A stretch of DNA of 14,384 bases. Source: Blautia sp. Its GTDB lineage: Bacteria; Bacillota; Clostridia; Lachnospirales; Lachnospiraceae. Location: the NCBI GenBank assembly GCA_030841965.1, contig JAUUSJ010000108.1, positions 1-14,384 on the forward strand, written 5' to 3'. Both the position numbers and the translations under genes were made by a program. A model generated the notes under the pieces. The model was not told the DNA's origin, searched no databases, and saw only the letters and a program-made list of their open reading frames with translations. This document shows, one piece after another, positions 13,568-14,384 of this stretch; within the stretch, counting starts at the first letter, position 1; every line of letters starts with the position of its first letter.

Positions 13568-14278
13568 ATGCGAGAGAGAGAAGTGAAGATATTATATGAG
13601 GACAAAGACATTATCGTTTGTGAGAAGCCACAGGGGATGGCAGTGCAGAGTGATAAGACTGTCTCGATGGATTTGCTTCACTATTTGAAGAATTATTTAT
13701 ATGAAAAGAAAGAAAAAGAGGGGGAGCCAGAGATTTATCTCATTCATAGACTGGACCGTCCGGTTGGAGGGATTTTAGTCTTTGCCAGGACGAAAGAGGC
13801 TGCGGCTGATTTGAGTAGACAGATACAAGAGAATAAGATGGAAAAGACATATCAGGCGATTTTGACGGGCATGTTGGAGGAAAAAGATGGAAGATTTGTG
13901 GATTATCTTTTGAAGGATTCGAGGACGAATACTTCGAGAATTGTTTCAAAAGAGGTCAAGGGGGCTAAGAGAGCGGAGTTGGAGTATGAAGTGTTGGATG
14001 AGATTCAGACGGATAAGGGGGAGTATACGTATGTGCTGATTCACTTGAAGACGGGAAGGCATCATCAAATTCGTGTGCAGTTTGCGGCTCGTCATGCGGG
14101 GATTTATGGGGATACGAAGTATAATCCTGTTTTTCAGAAGAAGAGGAAAAAGTATGTGACAATTGGGCTTTATGCGACTCGATTGATGTTTTGGCATCCA
14201 AGGACGAAGGAGAAGATGGTTTTTAAGGTGGAACCGAAAGGGGAGGCGTTTGAGGTTTTGGATGCGGAGGAGTTTTAG
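13568..14278 (+). CDS. RluA-family RNA pseudouridine synthase
   Basis: A 236-residue pseudouridine synthase that would isomerise specific uridines in rRNA or tRNA. The catalytic motif HRLDRPVGG carries the nucleophile Asp63. ILYEDKDIIVCEKPQGM (10-26), KTYQAIL, LKTGRHHQIRVQFA and the final YATRLMFWHP strand are family landmarks. There is no N-terminal S4 RNA-binding domain, so it belongs to the short single-domain RluA-like group; the target site is unknown. ATG 13568 is preceded by AGGAAGGTGAG at a good distance. A GTG at 13556 would overlap that site and is rejected. It is probably cotranscribed with the regulator. No T-run terminator follows within the window; repeat copy D lies just after the stop. 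Confidence 0.92.
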   Translation: MREREVKILYEDKDIIVCEKPQGMAVQSDKTVSMDLLHYLKNYLYEKKEKEGEPEIYLIHRLDRPVGGILVFARTKEAAADLSRQIQENKMEKTYQAILTGMLEEKDGRFVDYLLKDSRTNTSRIVSKEVKGAKRAELEYEVLDEIQTDKGEYTYVLIHLKTGRHHQIRVQFAARHAGIYGDTKYNPVFQKKRKKYVTIGLYATRLMFWHPRTKEKMVFKVEPKGEAFEVLDAEEF

Positions 14279-14301
14279 AGGGTAACTAAGAAGTGGGATA
14301 A

Positions 14302-14370
14302 TGGAGGGAGACGCTAAGAGAGTCCGTCCATATGTCCTCGAAAAACACGTTCGTTCCCACGGTTTTTCGA
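14302..14370 (-). repeat. Dispersed GGACTCTCTT repeat, copy D, with flanking hairpin
   Basis: On the minus strand, 14302-14337 matches 494-529 at 32 of 36 positions, and 14313-14346 matches 20-53 at 29 of 34. A hairpin overlaps its outer end: TCGAAAAAC (14338-14346) with GTTTTTCGA (14362-14370) around a 15-base loop. It begins 24 bases after the stop of the pseudouridine synthase, and the window ends 14 bases beyond it. Confidence 0.75.
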
Positions 14371-14384
14371 CATACGCTGATTTT

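Overview
The window looks like chromosomal DNA of an AT-rich, low-GC Gram-positive anaerobe, most likely a Lachnospiraceae-type Clostridia. This is inferred from A/T-rich codon use, AGGAGG-like ribosome binding sites, sigma-A-type promoters, an S-box (SAM-I) riboswitch ahead of metK, and the gene content. All confident genes lie on the plus strand. I see no tRNA, rRNA, CRISPR array, transposase or phage gene.

Layout. Positions 1-810 carry no convincing gene. They hold a large hairpin (207-288) and several copies of a repeat with the core GGACTCTCTT. At 811-4224 are a divergent glycogen-branching-enzyme homologue (glgB-like), a HIT-family hydrolase and a flavin-reductase-like FMN protein. An intergenic region (4225-4832) has two good promoters and what looks like a free-standing, strongly structured short RNA ending in a terminator (about 4295-4415). 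murA (4833-6131) follows, then a SAM-I riboswitch with terminator and metK (6474-7661). From 7934 to 11091 lies a complete pantothenate operon: a DUF2520 protein that is probably the alternative ketopantoate reductase PanG, then panB, panC and panD. After a terminator comes coaBC (11211-12407). Together these genes run from ketoisovalerate to 4'-phosphopantetheine, except for pantothenate kinase. The window ends with an OmpR-family response regulator that has no adjacent kinase and an RluA-type pseudouridine synthase.

Two dispersed repeat families stand out. The first (3117-3163, 6130-6176, and an expanded variant at 9711-9800) is a hairpin-forming intergenic element. Its first two copies are identical over 47 bp, start exactly at the stop codons of glgB and murA, and supply or overlap those stops. 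Its translated frame (MREHIVRSN) runs in frame into the HIT gene and into panC, so naive gene calls give both proteins false N-terminal extensions. The second family (20-53, 494-534, 568-595, 14302-14346) sits near both ends of the window in opposite orientation.

The observations most worth following up are the GlgB homologue with altered active-site residues and a repetitive acidic tail, the hairpin repeat family with its GC-rich expanded copy between panB and panC, and the candidate small RNA upstream of murA. I found no clear new multi-gene system; most protein-coding content is core metabolism.
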